DNA of 6,269 nucleotides from Pseudomonadota bacterium (GCA_018241455.1 JAFEDW010000120.1:1-6269), one strand, 5' to 3'. Positions 1-5,470 are shown, numbered from the stretch's first letter. Notes: generated by a model not told the origin, from the sequence alone. Translations and numbers: made by a program.

Positions 1-58
1 AGTGCAGTGCGATCGCGGTGCGCGTGTATTGCGTCGGGGCGGGCGTACGGGATTCCAT
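1..58 (-). CDS. Cytochrome b561-like protein, N-terminal fragment (cut by window start)
   Basis: Only the first 19 codons and one further base are present. They read M-E-S-R-T-P-A-P-T-Q-Y-T-R-T-A-I-A-L-H, and the gene runs off the left edge. The stretch YTRTAIALH is the characteristic opening of bacterial cytochrome b561 proteins, where the family continues with W and the first membrane helix and where this His is a haem-ligand candidate. The ATG at 58-56 is preceded by GGAGG (73-69, minus strand) with a 10-nt gap, which supports the start. Family members are four-helix inner-membrane dihaem proteins that move electrons from quinol or superoxide. The gene is divergent from the PbpG-type gene. 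The assignment rests on a very short segment. Another small membrane protein with a similar N-terminus cannot be excluded. Confidence 0.6.
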   Translation of the reverse strand, partial: MESRTPAPTQYTRTAIALH

Positions 59-93
59 GATCGTTTGGCCTCCGTGAGGCGGTTAGTATGCCT

Positions 94-136
94 GCCGGGC
101 GCTCGCTCCGGAACCGCCGCCGCGCCAGCGCCCGGC
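94..136. repeat. 10-bp perfect inverted repeat in the b561/pbpG divergent spacer
   Basis: GCCGGGCGCT (94-103) is matched by its exact reverse complement AGCGCCCGGC (127-136) across a 23-nt gap. It lies immediately upstream of the putative pbpG -10 box, over the -35 region. It also lies upstream of the minus-strand b561 start. It could be an operator for a dimeric regulator or a hairpin in a transcript. In DNA this GC-rich, chance is a real possibility. Confidence 0.4.
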
Positions 137-141
137 GCAAC

Positions 142-150
142 TGCTACACT
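142..150 (+). promoter_or_regulatory. Putative extended -10 promoter for the pbpG-like gene
   Basis: TGC followed by TACACT forms an extended -10 element (TGN plus a 4/6 match to TATAAT, with the key first T, second A and last T kept). No convincing -35 lies 16-18 bp upstream, as is usual for extended -10 promoters. Transcription would start near 157, leaving a leader of about 50 nt before the TTG start at 206. Confidence 0.4.
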
Positions 151-205
151 TTCGCGCGGTTCGAGCCCCTGGGTAGCCATTCATCCATGTGGAGACGGTC
201 GCCGC

Positions 206-1048
206 TTGAGTAAGTTCCTGGTCCTGGCGCTGATGTTCTACAGCGCAACCTCAGAAGCACGGCATGCTCCCGCCAAGGGCGCCGATCCGCAGATCCGCTC
301 CAGCGCGGCGCTGGTGCTGGATGAAGCCAGCTCGACGGTGTTGCTGTCGCGACAGGCGGACGTGGCCACGCCGATCGCCTCGATTACCAAGCTGATGACC
401 GCGCTGGTGGTACTCGATGCAAAACAGCCGCTCGATGAGATGCTGCGGATCACCGACGAGGATCGTGAGCACGGCCGCGGCGCCTACTCGCGCATCGCGA
501 TCGGCACCACCTTGAGCCGCGGCGACCTGCTGCACCTGGCGCTGATGTCATCCGAGAACCGCGCCGCGCACGCGCTCGGCCGGAATTATCCCGGCGGGTT
601 GCCGGCCTTCGTCGCGGCGATGAATGCGAAGGCGCGCGTGCTCGGCATGCGCAATGCGCGGTTCGTCGATCCCACCGGACTGTCGAGCGGCAATGTCGCG
701 AGCCCGGCCGACCTGTCGAAGCTGGTGATCGCGGCCTCGCACGAGCCGACGATCCAGCAGTATTCGACCGACGAACTGCACGCGGTGCGCGTCGGCCGCA
801 AGATGCTCGAGTTCCGCAACACCGACCTGCTGGTGCGCAATCCGGCCTGGAACATCATCGTGCAGAAAACCGGCTATATCACCGAAGCCGGGAAATGCCT
901 GGTCATGAAGACGCTGATCCGCGGGCGCGCCATCATCATCGTGCTGCTCGATTCCTTCGGCAAATACACGCGCGTCGCCGATGCGCAGCGCATCCGCCGG
1001 TGGCTCGAGGCACGGCCGGCGGATGCGGCGCTGCCGGGAGCGGCCTGA
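206..1048 (+). CDS. pbpG: D-alanyl-D-alanine endopeptidase, PBP7/PbpG-like (peptidase S11)
   Basis: This is a low-molecular-mass penicillin-binding protein of 280 aa from the chosen start (E. coli PBP7 is about 310). It is predicted to cut DD-cross-links in periplasmic peptidoglycan. All three active-site motifs are present in order: SITK (S59 nucleophile, K62), SEN (116-118) and KTG (221-223), followed by the GYITEAGKCLVM-like stretch typical of PbpG. The reading frame is open back to base 2, but that part would overlap the divergent promoter region. TTG at 206 is preferred because GGAGA (191-195) precedes it. It also gives a good signal peptide: M-S-K, a hydrophobic core at residues 4-12 and a likely cleavage after S-E-A (residue 18). 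The next in-frame start, ATG at 233, would destroy that signal. The gene ends 14 nt from the convergent DUF6249 gene with no visible hairpin terminator between them. Function is secure; the start is less certain. Confidence 0.9.
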   Translation: MSKFLVLALMFYSATSEARHAPAKGADPQIRSSAALVLDEASSTVLLSRQADVATPIASITKLMTALVVLDAKQPLDEMLRITDEDREHGRGAYSRIAIGTTLSRGDLLHLALMSSENRAAHALGRNYPGGLPAFVAAMNAKARVLGMRNARFVDPTGLSSGNVASPADLSKLVIAASHEPTIQQYSTDELHAVRVGRKMLEFRNTDLLVRNPAWNIIVQKTGYITEAGKCLVMKTLIRGRAIIIVLLDSFGKYTRVADAQRIRRWLEARPADAALPGAA

Positions 1049-1062
1049 GGCCCTTTGGGACT

Positions 1063-1455
1063 TCAGCCGTTGCTGCCGGGCGGCTTGCGGGATATCACGA
1101 AGTAGAACAGCAGCTGCGCGATGCCGACGGCCACCGGAACCAGGCCCCACAGGTACGTGTTGCGGTCAGCGTTCTGGTAGAGCGCAAGAGTGATCGCACC
1201 GCCCACCAGCACCAGCATCAGACCGCGGCGCAGGTATTCGCTGGGACTGCGCCTGCCCCGGCCGTCCATGAAGAACTCGGGCGGCAGCGGGGGCACTTCC
1301 ATGCCCTTTTCGATGGCCGCCAGCCGCTCCTTGTGATGCAGCGCGAACATCTCCTGTTTCTTGCGGTAATCGAGCACCAGGGCCAACATGCCGATGCCGA
1401 TGCCCATGACAATGGCGATGATCGGAATGAGAATGCCCAGATTGACAGGATTCAT
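1063..1455 (-). CDS. DUF6249-type small membrane protein, probable target of the neighbouring ECF sigma factor
   Basis: This 130-aa protein has three predicted membrane helices at about residues 6-28, 77-93 and 101-121. A charged segment between the first two contains KERLAAIEKGMEVPPLP (42-58), the hallmark I associate with DUF6249-type proteins. Function is unknown. The frame is open upstream to 1566, but the ATG at 1455 is chosen for three reasons. It has a strong AAAGGAAA ribosome site (1469-1462). The first helix begins immediately after it. The upstream extension would run through the promoter. The gene diverges from the sigma-factor gene, and an ECF-like promoter identical in its core elements to the sigma gene's own lies 41 nt upstream. 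It is therefore likely made when that sigma factor is active. Whether it is an effector, a sensor or a modulator cannot be told from sequence. The gene is certain, the family likely and the regulation inferred. Confidence 0.85.
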   Translation of the reverse strand: MNPVNLGILIPIIAIVMGIGIGMLALVLDYRKKQEMFALHHKERLAAIEKGMEVPPLPPEFFMDGRGRRSPSEYLRRGLMLVLVGGAITLALYQNADRNTYLWGLVPVAVGIAQLLFYFVISRKPPGSNG

Positions 1456-1495
1456 GGCGATTTTCCTTTGGATGATCGGTTCGGACGCCCCTTGA

Positions 1496-1524
1496 TACCC
1501 GGCCTCCCGCCAGTCGGTTTCAGG
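1496..1524 (-). promoter_or_regulatory. ECF-type promoter for the DUF6249 gene (minus-strand twin)
   Basis: Read on the minus strand, CCTGAAACCG (1524-1515) carries a TGAAAC -35 at 1522-1517. After exactly 17 nt comes GGTA (1499-1496), within GGGTA (1500-1496). TGAAAC-N16/17-(C/G)GTA is the general ECF-sigma promoter form; sigma-W of Bacillus uses TGAAAC and CGTA. Expected transcription start is near 1489, giving a leader of about 35 nt to the ATG at 1455. The 14-nt inner spacer shares little with that of the plus-strand twin, so conservation is confined to the two boxes. Confidence 0.7.
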
Positions 1525-1554
1525 GCTTGAGACAGCACCGGCGGCCTGAAACCG
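1515..1554. repeat. Perfect 10-bp inverted repeat formed by the paired -35 regions
   Basis: CGGTTTCAGG (1515-1524) and CCTGAAACCG (1545-1554) are exact reverse complements separated by 20 nt. They are best explained as the -35 boxes of two divergent promoters, because GGGTA recurs at the same distance outside each arm. A binding site for a dimeric regulator or an RNA hairpin would not explain the matching outer boxes. Confidence 0.85.
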
Positions 1555-1573
1555 GGTGCCCGCCAACCGGGTA
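1545..1573 (+). promoter_or_regulatory. ECF-type autoregulatory promoter for the sigma-factor operon (plus-strand twin)
   Basis: CCTGAAACCG (1545-1554) supplies a TGAAAC -35 at 1547-1552. After 17 nt comes GGTA (1570-1573), within GGGTA (1569-1573). Transcription would begin near 1580, just before the GGGAGAGG ribosome site at 1585 and the TTG start at 1596, so the leader is very short. The boxes and spacing match those of the minus-strand twin exactly. ECF sigma factors commonly transcribe their own gene, and that is the inferred regulation here. Confidence 0.7.
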
Positions 1574-1584
1574 GAAAGGCCACT

Positions 1585-1592
1585 GGGAGAGG
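1585..1592 (+). promoter_or_regulatory. Ribosome binding site fixing the TTG start of the sigma factor
   Basis: GGGAGAGG lies 3-5 nt before TTG at 1596. No in-frame ATG occurs until codon 48, inside sigma region 2, so this site decides for the TTG. Confidence 0.7.
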
Positions 1593-1595
1593 CCC

Positions 1596-2213
1596 TTGCA
1601 GCAATCAGCCCTGTCCGAAGCCGGGCAACGTGACCTGGATATTGTCGAACTGCTGCAAGGCGGGCGCCACGAGGCCGCCTTCGAGCGGCTGGCGGAGCGC
1701 TATGAACGCAAGGTGTACCGGCTATGCTGCTCGATCATGCGCGATCCCGACCAGGCGGCCGATGCCACGCAGGAAAGCCTGCTGCGGGTCTGGAAGGCCC
1801 TGCCCGGCTACGACCAGCGCGCCTCGATATCGACCTGGATCTACACGATCACGCGCAACCGCTGCCTGACCGCACTCGAGCGCCGGCGCGAGCACGAATC
1901 GATGAGCGATCCGGAGATTGAACAGGCGGCCGAGGCGGCCGGCGCTGCGGCCAGCGTCGGCACCGGCTCGCATCCGGCGCAGGATCACTCAGGGCTGCTG
2001 CGCGAGCTGGTGGATGCGCTGCCCGTGCATTACCGGCGCGCCCTGACGCTGTTCTACTACGAAGAGCGTTCGGTCGGCGAAGTGGCCGCGATGCTGGGGC
2101 AGCCCGAGGGCACGATCAAGACGCACCTGCATCGCGCCCGCGCGCTGCTGCTGGAGCGGGTGCGTGCGCTCGGCTTGGGCGACGTGAAGCAATGGCTGGA
2201 GGAAGCGGTATGA
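1596..2213 (+). CDS. ECF-family RNA polymerase sigma factor
   Basis: This is a 205-aa sigma-70-family protein with the two-domain ECF layout. Region 2 spans about residues 28-98 and includes DATQESLLRVWKAL (core binding) and ISTWIYTITRNRCL (-10 recognition and melting). A linker rich in Ala, Glu and Gly covers about 100-130. Region 4 spans about 134-190, with a helix-turn-helix around SVGEVAAMLGQPEGTIKTHLHRAR that should read the -35 box. Regions 1 and 3 are absent, as expected for this class. The TTG start is forced by the ribosome site at 1585 and the lack of an earlier ATG. The gene overlaps the next one by 4 bp (ATGA, 2210-2213), the usual arrangement of sigma factor and anti-sigma factor. 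A TGAAAC/GGTA promoter directly upstream points to autoregulation. The family is certain; the ECF subgroup and inducing signal are not determined. Confidence 0.93.
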   Translation: MQQSALSEAGQRDLDIVELLQGGRHEAAFERLAERYERKVYRLCCSIMRDPDQAADATQESLLRVWKALPGYDQRASISTWIYTITRNRCLTALERRREHESMSDPEIEQAAEAAGAAASVGTGSHPAQDHSGLLRELVDALPVHYRRALTLFYYEERSVGEVAAMLGQPEGTIKTHLHRARALLLERVRALGLGDVKQWLEEAV

Positions 2214-2638
2214 ACAGGCCATCAGATCCACAGGGCGACGGCGAGCTCGAACGCGCACTCGATGCAGCGCTGGCCCGCGCGCTCGTCGCGCCGGCATTGC
2301 CGGCCGGATTCCGCCAGCAGCTGCGGGCCGCGGTGGCACGCGCCGCCGGGGCCGGCGCCAGTCGCGCCCAGCTGCGGGCGGCGGTGGAACGCGAGCACGC
2401 CGAGCAACTCGCCGCGCTGCGCAGCGGCTACGTGCGACTGCGGCAGCGCACGCTCGGCACGCTGGTCGGTGCGGCCTTCGCCGCCGGCCTGCTGCTGAAT
2501 TTCGCGCTGCCGTGGATCAGGGCGCACTACGGCGACAGCGGCGTGTTTGCGCTGCCGGCCATCGGCGCCGCGATCGGCGTGGGATTGAGCCTGCGCGCCT
2601 GGTGGCAGCGCAGCAGCCTGGCGCGTTTGTTGCCCTGA
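2210..2638 (+). CDS. Small two-helix membrane protein, putative anti-sigma factor
   Basis: This 142-aa protein has a cytoplasm-sized N-terminal part (about 1-80) rich in Ala, Arg and Glu and likely helical. Two hydrophobic segments follow at about 82-103 and 112-132, then a short basic tail. The ATG at 2210 overlaps the sigma stop codon and has a strong GGAGGAAG site (2198-2205), so translation is coupled to the sigma factor. An earlier in-frame start at 2192 would skip that site. Position, coupling and a soluble N-domain ahead of membrane helices suggest an anti-sigma factor holding the sigma factor at the membrane. I see no zinc-finger anti-sigma motif (HxxxCxxC), and the protein has no cysteine at all, so it is not a ZAS-type protein. 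I do not recognise a named family. An in-frame duplication in the N-domain is described separately. It could instead be an unrelated co-expressed membrane protein. Confidence 0.8.
   Translation: MNRPSDPQGDGELERALDAALARALVAPALPAGFRQQLRAAVARAAGAGASRAQLRAAVEREHAEQLAALRSGYVRLRQRTLGTLVGAAFAAGLLLNFALPWIRAHYGDSGVFALPAIGAAIGVGLSLRAWWQRSSLARLLP
2318..2392 (+). repeat. In-frame 24-bp direct repeat in the putative anti-sigma gene
   Basis: Bases 2318-2341 and 2369-2392 match at 22 of 24 positions, 51 bp (17 codons) apart. They encode QLRAAVAR (residues 37-44) and QLRAAVER (54-61). This looks like a short tandem duplication in the helical cytoplasmic domain. Repeated amphipathic helix turns and GC-rich codon bias could also produce it. 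Confidence 0.6.
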
Positions 2639-2674
2639 GTGTGAAAAGGCCCTTGCGCCGCGCCGCGGATCGGA

Positions 2675-4057
2675 TCAACCGCTGGCGGGCAGTACGCGTG
2701 CCTCGAGATCGTAGGTGTCGGCGCCGGTGATCTCGACCTCGATGAATTCCCCCGGCCGCGTCGTGGCCGATGCCTTGATGCGCACGACGCCGTCGATCTC
2801 CGGAGCGTCGCCGCGCGTGCGCGCCATCGCGATGCCGTCCTCGACGCGATCGATGAGCACGCGCTCCCGACGGCCGACGCGCCGCCCGAGGCGTGCGGCA
2901 CTGATCGCCGCGGCGCGCTCCATGAAGCGCGCGTAGCGCTCATCCTTGATTTCCCCGGGCACCGCGCCGTCGAGCGCATTGGCCGCGGCGCCTTCGACCG
3001 GCGAGTACTTGAAGCAGCCGACGCGATCGAGCTGCGCCTCGTCGAGCCACTGCAGCAGCAGCTCGAAATCGGCATTGCTTTCACCCGGGAACCCCACGAT
3101 GAAGGTGCTGCGCAAGGTCAATTCAGGGCAGTCGCGCCGCCAGCCGTGGATGCGCGCGAGCGTGTTCTCGGCATGCGCGGGCCGGCGCATGCGCTTGAGC
3201 ACCTGTGGGCTCGCGTGCTGGAACGGGATGTCGAGATAGGGCAGCACCTTGCCCTCGGCCATCAGCGGAATCACCGCATCGACGTGCGGATACGGGTACA
3301 CGTAGTGCAGCCGCACCCAGGCGCCAAGTTCGCCGAGTTCGCGCGCCAGGTCGATGAAGCGCGTGTCGACACTGCGGCCGCGCCACTCGACCGCGCGGTA
3401 GCGCAGGTCGCTCCCGTAGGCGCTGGTGTCTTGTGAAATGACCAGCAGTTCGCGCACGCCGCCCCGCACCAGCAGCTCGGCTTCGCGCAGCACCTCGTCG
3501 AGCGGACGACTGTCGAGCAGGCCGCGCAACGAGGGAATGATGCAGAAGCTGCACTTGTTGTTGCAGCCCTCGGAGATCTTCAGGTACGCATAGTGGCGCG
3601 GCGTCAGGCGCAGGCCCTGCGGCGGCAGCAGGTCGATGTGCGGGTCGTGCGGCTGCGGCAGGTGCGTGTTGACCGCCGCGAGCACTGCCTCGGTGGCATG
3701 CGGGCCGGTGATCGCGAGCACCTTCGGATGCCGCTCGCGGATCTTGTCCGGGTGCATGCCCAGGCACCCGGTGACGACGACGCGGCCGTTCTCCTCGAGC
3801 GCCTCGCCGATCGCGCTCAACGACTCGTCGATCGCCGACTCGATGAAGCCGCAGGTGTTGACGACCACGAGGTCGGCGCCGCGGTATTCCGGCGCGATGG
3901 CATAGCCGCGCAGCCGCAGCTCGGTGATGATGCGCTCCGAATCGACCAGCGCCTTCGGACACCCGAGGCTTACGAAGCCCACGGCCGGCGCCGCGCCGCC
4001 GCGCGCCCTGCGCGCGCCGCTGCGGCCTGCCGTTGCGGTTGTCGAGGCTGGATTCAT
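2675..4057 (-). CDS. rimO: Ribosomal protein S12 (uS12) methylthiotransferase RimO
   Basis: This 460-aa radical-SAM enzyme adds a beta-methylthio group to a conserved Asp of ribosomal protein S12 (E. coli RimO is 441 aa). Domain order is typical. The N-terminal methylthiotransferase domain has its three cluster cysteines at C33 (SLGCPKALVDSER), C69 (VNTCGFIESAIDES) and C98 (TGCLG). The radical-SAM domain has CNNKCSFC (C165, C169, C172). A C-terminal TRAM domain covers about 395-460. The SLGCPKALVDSER signature and the lack of MiaB features separate it from the tRNA enzyme MiaB. The ATG at 4057 was chosen from family length and because the -10 box at 4109-4104 would start transcription downstream of the earlier candidate ATG at 4105. 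No clear Shine-Dalgarno precedes it. The first 24 residues are a basic, Ala/Gly/Arg-rich extension. The gene converges with the putative anti-sigma gene 36 nt away, with no obvious terminator. Confidence 0.95.
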   Translation of the reverse strand: MNPASTTATAGRSGARRARGGAAPAVGFVSLGCPKALVDSERIITELRLRGYAIAPEYRGADLVVVNTCGFIESAIDESLSAIGEALEENGRVVVTGCLGMHPDKIRERHPKVLAITGPHATEAVLAAVNTHLPQPHDPHIDLLPPQGLRLTPRHYAYLKISEGCNNKCSFCIIPSLRGLLDSRPLDEVLREAELLVRGGVRELLVISQDTSAYGSDLRYRAVEWRGRSVDTRFIDLARELGELGAWVRLHYVYPYPHVDAVIPLMAEGKVLPYLDIPFQHASPQVLKRMRRPAHAENTLARIHGWRRDCPELTLRSTFIVGFPGESNADFELLLQWLDEAQLDRVGCFKYSPVEGAAANALDGAVPGEIKDERYARFMERAAAISAARLGRRVGRRERVLIDRVEDGIAMARTRGDAPEIDGVVRIKASATTRPGEFIEVEITGADTYDLEARVLPASG

Positions 4058-4088
4058 GGGAGATCGGGCCGGCGGGCGGCGCGTCCGG

Positions 4089-4094
4089 TACAAT
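4089..4094 (+). promoter_or_regulatory. Putative -10 box for the methyltransferase-protease-GTPase operon
   Basis: TACAAT is a 5/6 match to the sigma-70 -10 consensus. No good -35 is visible 16-18 bp upstream. Transcription would start near 4101, upstream of the methyltransferase start at 4158. It lies within 15 bp of the oppositely directed rimO -10 box. Confidence 0.45.
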
Positions 4095-4103
4095 GGAAAC
4101 CCC

Positions 4104-4112
4104 ATCTTAACA
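4104..4112 (-). promoter_or_regulatory. Putative extended -10 promoter for rimO
   Basis: On the minus strand TGT followed by TAAGAT (4112-4104) forms an extended -10 element with a 4/6 hexamer match, including the first T, second A and last T. Start would be near 4097, giving a leader of about 40 nt to the rimO ATG at 4057. No -35 box is evident. Confidence 0.4.
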
Positions 4113-4157
4113 TCTGGAGACTGCCCGCGGCGCGTGGCCGATTCGCGGGCGGATGGC

Positions 4158-4742
4158 ATGGCATTCGACGAGGCCTACTACCGGCGCTACTACCATGATC
4201 CGCGCACCGCGGTGACTTCGCGCGCGGAAATGCGCGACCGTGCCGGCATGATCGCCGCGACCGTGCGCTACATCGGCCTGCCGGTGGATCGCATCCTCGA
4301 CGCCGGTTGCGGCGTCGGGCTGATGCGCGCGCCGCTCCGCCGGCTGCTGCCGCGCGCCCGGTACACCGGGCTCGAATCGAGCGAATACCTGTGCCGGCGC
4401 TACGGCTGGCAGCACGGCACGCTGCAGACGCTCGATGATCGCGCGCGCTACGAGCTGGTGATCTGCTACGACGTGCTGCAATACCTCGACACGCCGGCCG
4501 CGCGTGCAGCGATCGCCAAGCTGACCGCGGTCTGCCGCGGCGCGTTGTACTTCGGCGCGCTCACCAGCGGCGACTGGCGCAACAACTGCGACCAGTCGCG
4601 CACCGATCGCGTGCCGGGCATGCGATCGGCCGCGTGGTATCGGCGCGAACTCGCGCGCGGCTTCCGCCAGCTCGGCTGCGGCATGTGGCTGCGGCGCGGC
4701 GCGCCGGTCGTGCTGTGGGACCTGGACGGGCCGCTGCGATGA
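4158..4742 (+). CDS. Class I SAM-dependent methyltransferase, substrate unknown
   Basis: This 194-aa protein has a Rossmann-fold methyltransferase core. Motif I is ILDAGCGVGLM (residues 46-56) and binds S-adenosylmethionine. An acidic residue ends strand 2 (E73 in YTGLESSEY) and would bind the ribose. Strand 4 is YELVICYDVLQYL (98-110). The N-terminus is rich in Tyr and Arg (FDEAYYRRYYHDPRT). Nothing identifies the methyl acceptor. The ATG at 4158 has a weak GCGGA site; GTG at 4134 with GGAGA (4116-4120) 13 nt upstream is a possible alternative. The frame remains open further left, but that part is antisense to rimO and lies upstream of the promoter. The gene ends in a 4-bp ATGA overlap with the protease gene, so the two are co-translated. 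Confidence 0.85.
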   Translation: MAFDEAYYRRYYHDPRTAVTSRAEMRDRAGMIAATVRYIGLPVDRILDAGCGVGLMRAPLRRLLPRARYTGLESSEYLCRRYGWQHGTLQTLDDRARYELVICYDVLQYLDTPAARAAIAKLTAVCRGALYFGALTSGDWRNNCDQSRTDRVPGMRSAAWYRRELARGFRQLGCGMWLRRGAPVVLWDLDGPLR

Positions 4743-5470
4743 TCAAGGCGCTGTTGCTGCTGTTCAAGTTCGCGAAGTTCGGGCCGCTGCTCAAGTCGGC
4801 CGGATTCATGCTGCTGTCGGTCGGCGCCTACGCGCTGTTCTTCGGCTGGCAGTACGCGGTCGGCTTCGTGCTGTTGCTGCTGGTGCACGAAATGGGTCAC
4901 TACATCGCCGCGCGGCGGCTCGGCATGAACGTCGGGCTGCCGACCTTCATCCCGTTCATCGGTGCCTGGATCGAACTCAAGGACCAGCCGCTGACGGTCA
5001 GGCAGGAAGCCGAGATCGCCTTCGCCGGCCCGTTCGCCGGCACCGTGGCGGCGGCCGTCGTGCTGGCGCTGGCGCAGTGGCAGCAGAGCACCTTGCTGCT
5101 GGCGCTGGCCTACGCGGGATTCTTCATCAACCTGTTCAACCTCGTGCCGATCACGCCGTTCGACGGTGGACGCATCGTCGCGATCCTTTCGCCGAAGGTG
5201 TGGTTCGTCGGCGTGCCGTTGCTGGTCGGCGCGTTCATGCTCACGCCCAGCCCGATGTTCCTGATGATCCTGTTGCTGGTGGCGCCGACGATCTACGTGG
5301 CGCTGCGCGCCGCCTGGCGCGGCGAGGTGCCGGAGCACAATCCGCGTTACTACGAGGCGCCGCTCGAGGATCGCGTGCGCTACGGCGCCTACTACCTGAT
5401 GCTGGTGGCATTCCTCGGCTACATGACTTTCCGCGTGCACCAGAACGTCGAGGCGCTGCGCAACCTGTGA
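4739..5470 (+). CDS. Site-2 protease family (M50) membrane zinc metalloprotease
   Basis: This 243-aa polytopic membrane protein has the zinc-site motif HEMGH (H50, E51, H54) in a hydrophobic helix. The second signature NLVPITPFDGGR (134-145) supplies Asp142 as the likely third zinc ligand. Hydrophobic segments fall at about 22-48, 94-112, 119-136 and 158-190, with a last one at about 219-234. No PDZ domain is present between the motifs, unlike RseP, so this is a short form of the family. Members cut proteins within the membrane plane, often anti-sigma factors or signal-peptide remnants. The substrate here is unknown. The gene is flanked by 4-bp overlaps with both neighbours. A sigma factor with a membrane-bound partner lies only 2 kb away, though a functional link is speculative. 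All catalytic residues are intact, so it should be active. Confidence 0.9.
   Translation: MIKALLLLFKFAKFGPLLKSAGFMLLSVGAYALFFGWQYAVGFVLLLLVHEMGHYIAARRLGMNVGLPTFIPFIGAWIELKDQPLTVRQEAEIAFAGPFAGTVAAAVVLALAQWQQSTLLLALAYAGFFINLFNLVPITPFDGGRIVAILSPKVWFVGVPLLVGAFMLTPSPMFLMILLLVAPTIYVALRAAWRGEVPEHNPRYYEAPLEDRVRYGAYYLMLVAFLGYMTFRVHQNVEALRNL

Noticed and set aside
2..205. Upstream extension of the pbpG-like reading frame
   Set aside because: It covers the divergent promoter region and the opposite gene's start, would bury the signal peptide and has no family similarity.
187..213. Eight-codon ORF (MWRRSPLE) overlapping the pbpG TTG start, a possible leader peptide
   Set aside because: It has only a weak ribosome site, no runs of regulatory codons and no alternative hairpins. 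A short ORF of this size is expected by chance.
1049..1062. Search for a rho-independent terminator between convergent pbpG and DUF6249 genes
   Set aside because: There are only 14 nt, with no hairpin and T-run.
548..1150. Long minus-strand ORF (200 aa) opposite pbpG
   Set aside because: It is antisense to a gene with clear motifs; the composition is that of a GC-rich shadow frame and no domain is recognisable.
895..1530. Plus-strand ORF (211 aa) opposite the DUF6249 gene
   Set aside because: Its His/Gln/Ala-rich translation is the complement of the membrane protein; it crosses the pbpG end and the promoter region.
1456..1566. N-terminal extension of the DUF6249 frame up to an ATG at 1566
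   Set aside because: It would run through the paired promoters. The ATG at 1455 has the strong ribosome site and sits just before the first membrane helix.
1550..1572. Direct repeat AACCGGGT (1550-1557 and 1565-1572) as an operator
   Set aside because: The copies fall on the -35 and -10 boxes of the ECF promoter, which explains both better. The repeat is not mirrored on the other strand.
2639..2674. Search for a terminator between the anti-sigma candidate and rimO
   Set aside because: GC-rich, but no stable stem followed by a T-run on either strand.
3123..3962. Minus-strand ORF (279 aa) in another frame of rimO
   Set aside because: Arg/Ala/His-rich frame shadow of rimO with no motif.
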